From the NCBI GenBank assembly GCA_016187935.1, contig JACPIU010000010.1:1-64000 (forward strand): a stretch of DNA of 64,000 bases. The letters are read 5' to 3'. Shown in pieces: positions 61,175 to 64,000 of the stretch. Numbering within the stretch: position 1 is the first letter of the stretch; each line of letters begins with the position of its first letter. Origin of the DNA: Bdellovibrio sp. GTDB taxonomy: Bacteria > Bdellovibrionota > Bacteriovoracia > Bacteriovoracales > Bacteriovoracaceae. The position numbers and the translations under genes are program-made. Under the pieces are notes generated by a model, which saw nothing but the letters and a program-made list of their open reading frames with translations, was not told the origin of the DNA and did no database searches.

Positions 61175-62026
61175 TTAGAGATTTTGAATAAAGTTCACTA
61201 CTTTTTCTTTGTACTCTGGACTGTGCTGGTATGTTTGAAGGTGATCAGCTCCCTCAACTTGCCAAAAATCTTTTTTACCTGCCGGAAGCATTTCGTAAAT
61301 ACTTTTTCCAAAGTCTAATGGAATAATATGATCAGCCGTTCCGTGAATAAGAAGAACTGGCACATAATTCATATCGGGAAAGACGTAACGGGAAGCTGTC
61401 GATTCATGCACAATGGCCCAGGCGATAGGAGAAAAAATCCAGGTAAACCATCTTGAGGCAAATTTATTAAATGCTAGTTTGCGATAACTTGAAAAAGTAC
61501 CTTCCAAAATAAGTACAGAGACTATGTTTCGGTTCTCCCATTTGGAGATGGCTTGAGCAGCAACCACTCCACCTAAACTTTGACCGATGATAACAAAGCG
61601 AGCCTCTTTATTTTTTTCTTTGAGAGGCAAGAAATAATTTTTCCAGGCATAATTAATGGCTGCGATGCCATCTTCAATAAGCCCTTCTGGACTAGCTTTC
61701 CCTTCGCTTTTGCCATAGCCACGATAATCAAAAGTGAAAAGACGGTATCCGTGATGTGTTATCCAGGCCAGATTTGCAAAATGGGAAGAGAGATTTTGTG
61801 CATTCCCATGAAATTGAACGACAACTCCCTGATCAGGTTGAACCTTAGGCGATGTGGTGGCCCAGGCATTGAGTTTGGTACCATCTTTGGATACGAACCA
61901 CACATCTTCACTTGTTACTCCTATTTGATCTGGTGTGAGATAGAGTTGACGATCTGGATAATAAAAAACGGAGGAACAGCTAGCAAGCACTGTTAAGTAT
62001 ATGAGGTAGGTCAAGAATAATTTCAT
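61175..62026 (-). CDS. lipoprotein alpha/beta-hydrolase
   Basis: 283 residues from ATG 62026 (MKLFLTYLIYLTVLASC, lipobox LASC); the frame is open to 62071. Motifs: FHGNAQNLSSH (oxyanion hole), FDYRGYGKSEG, nucleophile elbow IGQSLGG, Asp in IHGTADHIIP and His in GADHLQT. The BEM46/FrsA-like group of serine hydrolases has this plan. The lipid anchor places it at a membrane facing the periplasm. Substrate unknown. It stands alone on the minus strand. Confidence 0.87.
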   Translation of the reverse strand: MKLFLTYLIYLTVLASCSSVFYYPDRQLYLTPDQIGVTSEDVWFVSKDGTKLNAWATTSPKVQPDQGVVVQFHGNAQNLSSHFANLAWITHHGYRLFTFDYRGYGKSEGKASPEGLIEDGIAAINYAWKNYFLPLKEKNKEARFVIIGQSLGGVVAAQAISKWENRNIVSVLILEGTFSSYRKLAFNKFASRWFTWIFSPIAWAIVHESTASRYVFPDMNYVPVLLIHGTADHIIPLDFGKSIYEMLPAGKKDFWQVEGADHLQTYQHSPEYKEKVVNFIQNL

Positions 62027-62257
62027 CTTAGGTCCAATTGCATTGGGAGAATAGAGATTTAGCGTACCCAATTTGGGAATGAATTGAAATAGTGAGGAAG
62101 AGTTGTGACGCTAGGCTTCAGGAAGTGACTTTTTGGAACCCTCCCTCTGAAGTTGGGAGTTCTATTCTGCCTGCCGATTCATAACGGGGATTCTCTGGAA
62201 ATTGACCAGGCATTTTCTATTTCTTCTAAGTTAATTTTGTTGCATAATCTTTAGCAT

Positions 62258-62923
62258 ATGCAGCAACAGTTCGAATTTGTTAAGACATTATGCCTTTGCC
62301 TTGGCCTTGTAAGCCTTGTTTTAGCGCAAGTCTTTGTGCCTTTACTGAAAACTCAAGACTCTGCACATAAATTAAAAAATATTGTGAGTGTGAACTTGAT
62401 TAGAAATCTTCTCATCGTCCTAACTTCTTTTGTCTTTATTTTTCTGTTTGCCAAAAAAAATGCCTTGCCTGCTCCTGGCTGGGCAGTACCTTTTACTATT
62501 ATCTTTCTTGATTTCATTTCTTTTTTTTGGCATTTCTTGAGTCATCGTTGGCGAACGGGAAATTATTTTCATTCAAACGATGCTGTTGCCCATTTGACAG
62601 ATGTTTGGCAATCATTGACTCCGCGTTTGTTGATTGTTTGGGGAATGCGTCTTCCAATTGAAGGACTGCTTCTTTTTGAATTCATTATCGTATTTGGACA
62701 TCTGTTGGAAATCGGTCTGACCAAATGCCCATCTTGGGTAGAACGTTTTTTGGCAGGAATCATCATGACTCCTGCGCTGATGTCCCATCACTACACCATG
62801 ATCAAGGGAAAACCATCGCGTAAGAATTTTGGCATTGTTTTTTCTTTCTGGGATCGAATTTTTGGAACATATGTAACGCCTTATTCGCACAGGCCTGAAG
62901 TTGTAATGACTGATTTGAGATAG
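62258..62923 (+). CDS. fatty acid hydroxylase / sterol desaturase family membrane protein
   Basis: 221 residues with membrane segments near 12-30, 42-62, 72-90 and 125-145. Histidine boxes of the di-iron hydroxylase family are present: FWHFLSHRW (H-x3-H), NYFHSND...AHL, and SHHYTMIKGKPS followed by NFGIVFSFWDRIFGTY. The enzymes hydroxylate or desaturate lipids with O2 at a di-iron site. The lipid substrate is unknown. The next gene starts 7 bases after its stop, suggesting co-transcription. Confidence 0.87.
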   Translation: MQQQFEFVKTLCLCLGLVSLVLAQVFVPLLKTQDSAHKLKNIVSVNLIRNLLIVLTSFVFIFLFAKKNALPAPGWAVPFTIIFLDFISFFWHFLSHRWRTGNYFHSNDAVAHLTDVWQSLTPRLLIVWGMRLPIEGLLLFEFIIVFGHLLEIGLTKCPSWVERFLAGIIMTPALMSHHYTMIKGKPSRKNFGIVFSFWDRIFGTYVTPYSHRPEVVMTDLR

Positions 62924-62930
62924 TGAGTCC

Positions 62931-64000
62931 ATGCACATTTTATTTGGACCTCTTTGTTTTTTGGCATCCTTTTTATTTTTTTCTGGTGAGTTTTTATTTT
63001 CTGAAATGCTCATGCCATTTTTTGGGGGAGCGTCCCACGTTTGGATAACGTGCATTCTTTTTTACACGATTATCCTTTTGCTTGCGTATTTTGTCGTCTA
63101 TCTCACTCGAATTACTGATCAGATTATTGCCTTATGTATTCTTATTACTTTATTACTGTTACAAGTTAGTTTTTATGCATTCAAAATAATGATCGCCCAA
63201 AGTGGGCCGCCAATATGGTCGGTCCTCTGGGCCCTTTCAAACACGGCTTTAATTCCTTTGCTTACTTTGGCAATGGCGACCCCACTTTTGCAAGATATCA
63301 TCGATAGTGATTTAAACAAAAATTCAAAGATACTTTTGATTTTTTCAAATTTTGGATCACTCTTAGGCCTCATATTCTATCCCCTTGTGGGAGATACCTT
63401 TTTCGGTTTGGAAACTCGCAGGCTTATTTGGCAATATGCCTCATTTGCCTGTTCTGTCGTGGTACTCCTGATCGGAATGAATGCTTACAGCAGCGATCGT
63501 ATTAAAAAGATGGAAAGTACTCCTTATTCGTTTCCATTCATGCTGAGTGTTCGTTGGTTTTTCTACTCCTTCTTGACTTGTTTGCTTATGCTGGCCGTGA
63601 CTAATTTTATCACGCACGGTCTCGGATCAGTGCCGCTCCTCTGGATGATTCCCATGGGCATTTACTTGGGAACATTTTGGATGGCCTTTACAGAAAGATT
63701 TGCAAATATAAATCGCTATGTGCGAATATACGGCCCGATTCTGTGGGGAATCCTGCAAGTTTTATCTTATATCCAGATTGCTCAAAATACATTTTTGCTC
63801 CATTTAAGAAACTATCTTTTTTTATTTCTAGCAACTCTGATCGTAAATAGTGAACTCTACCAAAAGCGACCATCACAGAATTTATCATCTTTCTATTTGG
63901 TGCTCAATTTGGGTGGAGCCTGTGCCACCCTTTTGGTGTCAGTACTTATTCCTAATATTGATTTGAGTCTCTCTAATGTCTACTTAGAATTTGTACTTGC
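62931..64000 (+). CDS. spermidine-synthase-type membrane protein (5' part, cut by window end)
   Basis: An open frame runs from ATG 62931 to the right edge with no stop (more than 350 codons). It is highly hydrophobic with about ten membrane segments. SNFGSLLGLIFYPLVGDTF followed by RRLIWQYASFACSVVVLL is the pattern seen in the N-terminal membrane half of fused spermidine-synthase-like proteins (S-N-x-G-S-L-L-x-L-x-x-Y-P), so a catalytic domain probably follows beyond the window. It is not closely similar to the protein at 56.5 kb by eye. Confidence 0.75.
   Translation, partial: MHILFGPLCFLASFLFFSGEFLFSEMLMPFFGGASHVWITCILFYTIILLLAYFVVYLTRITDQIIALCILITLLLLQVSFYAFKIMIAQSGPPIWSVLWALSNTALIPLLTLAMATPLLQDIIDSDLNKNSKILLIFSNFGSLLGLIFYPLVGDTFFGLETRRLIWQYASFACSVVVLLIGMNAYSSDRIKKMESTPYSFPFMLSVRWFFYSFLTCLLMLAVTNFITHGLGSVPLLWMIPMGIYLGTFWMAFTERFANINRYVRIYGPILWGILQVLSYIQIAQNTFLLHLRNYLFLFLATLIVNSELYQKRPSQNLSSFYLVLNLGGACATLLVSVLIPNIDLSLSNVYLEFVL

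Overview
The window reads like a chromosome segment of a moderately AT-rich Gram-negative bacterium close to the Bdellovibrionota / former Deltaproteobacteria. Reasons: a cluster resembling the Glt (adventurous gliding) envelope complex of Myxococcus and Bdellovibrio relatives, many signal-peptide proteins and lipoproteins with no recognisable family, an AddAB-type recombination nuclease, HD-GYP and PilZ c-di-GMP proteins, and a FadF/EMO-type iron-sulfur oxidoreductase. No rRNA, tRNA, complete insertion sequence, CRISPR array or prophage was seen. The one clear RNA gene is rnpB (minus strand, about 16356-16700).

Layout. 1-5.2 kb: secreted proteins of unknown role, a VWA-like protein and a secreted endonuclease/exonuclease/phosphatase-family enzyme. 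5.2-11.6 kb: an accessory-looking stretch with an AAA/DUF4143 ATPase behind three copies of a 16-bp repeat, a G+C-rich lipoprotein, a membrane protein pair, a possible TIKI/TraB-like secreted protein and a G+C-rich esterase. An 18-bp direct repeat lies on each side of it. 11.6-16.8 kb: acyl-CoA dehydrogenase, MutY, an astacin-type metalloprotease, a decayed inverted copy of the mutY 3' end, and rnpB. 16.8-27.5 kb: TolC-like protein, zinc-ribbon coiled-coil protein, aroC-aroB-aroA, convergent hisS-valS, and an HD-GYP protein.

27.5-33.6 kb (minus): an EMO/FadF-like oxidoreductase followed by three coupled genes for exported proteins of unknown function. 33.7-40.6 kb (plus): a lipoprotein, then AddB-like and AddA-like subunits with touching ORFs. 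40.6-48.8 kb: the Glt-like operon, consisting of an outer-membrane barrel, two TPR proteins, a TPR lipoprotein, a small exported protein and an FHA-TM-TonB protein. 48.9-51.7 kb: a PilZ protein, a small helical exported protein, a PqiA-like protein and a membrane protein ending in a degenerate signal-peptidase-like domain. 51.7-64 kb: lipoproteins (one resembling an inactivated metallopeptidase), a pseudouridine synthase, two histidine phosphatases overlapping tail to tail, an acetyltransferase, a membrane-fused spermidine-synthase-like protein, a U32-family protein, small lipoproteins, an alpha/beta hydrolase, a fatty-acid-hydroxylase-family protein, and a second spermidine-synthase-type membrane protein cut by the window end.

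How the genes fit together. The aro genes cover three shikimate-pathway steps. Acyl-CoA dehydrogenase and the EMO-like protein could be two ends of one electron route from fatty-acid or branched-chain oxidation to quinone. AddAB and MutY belong to DNA repair. The FHA/TonB/TPR/barrel genes look like one trans-envelope machine. The strongest non-gene structure is the inverted duplication of the mutY 3' end on the far side of the astacin gene, next to rnpB. All family assignments come from motifs read by eye; none was checked by database search.
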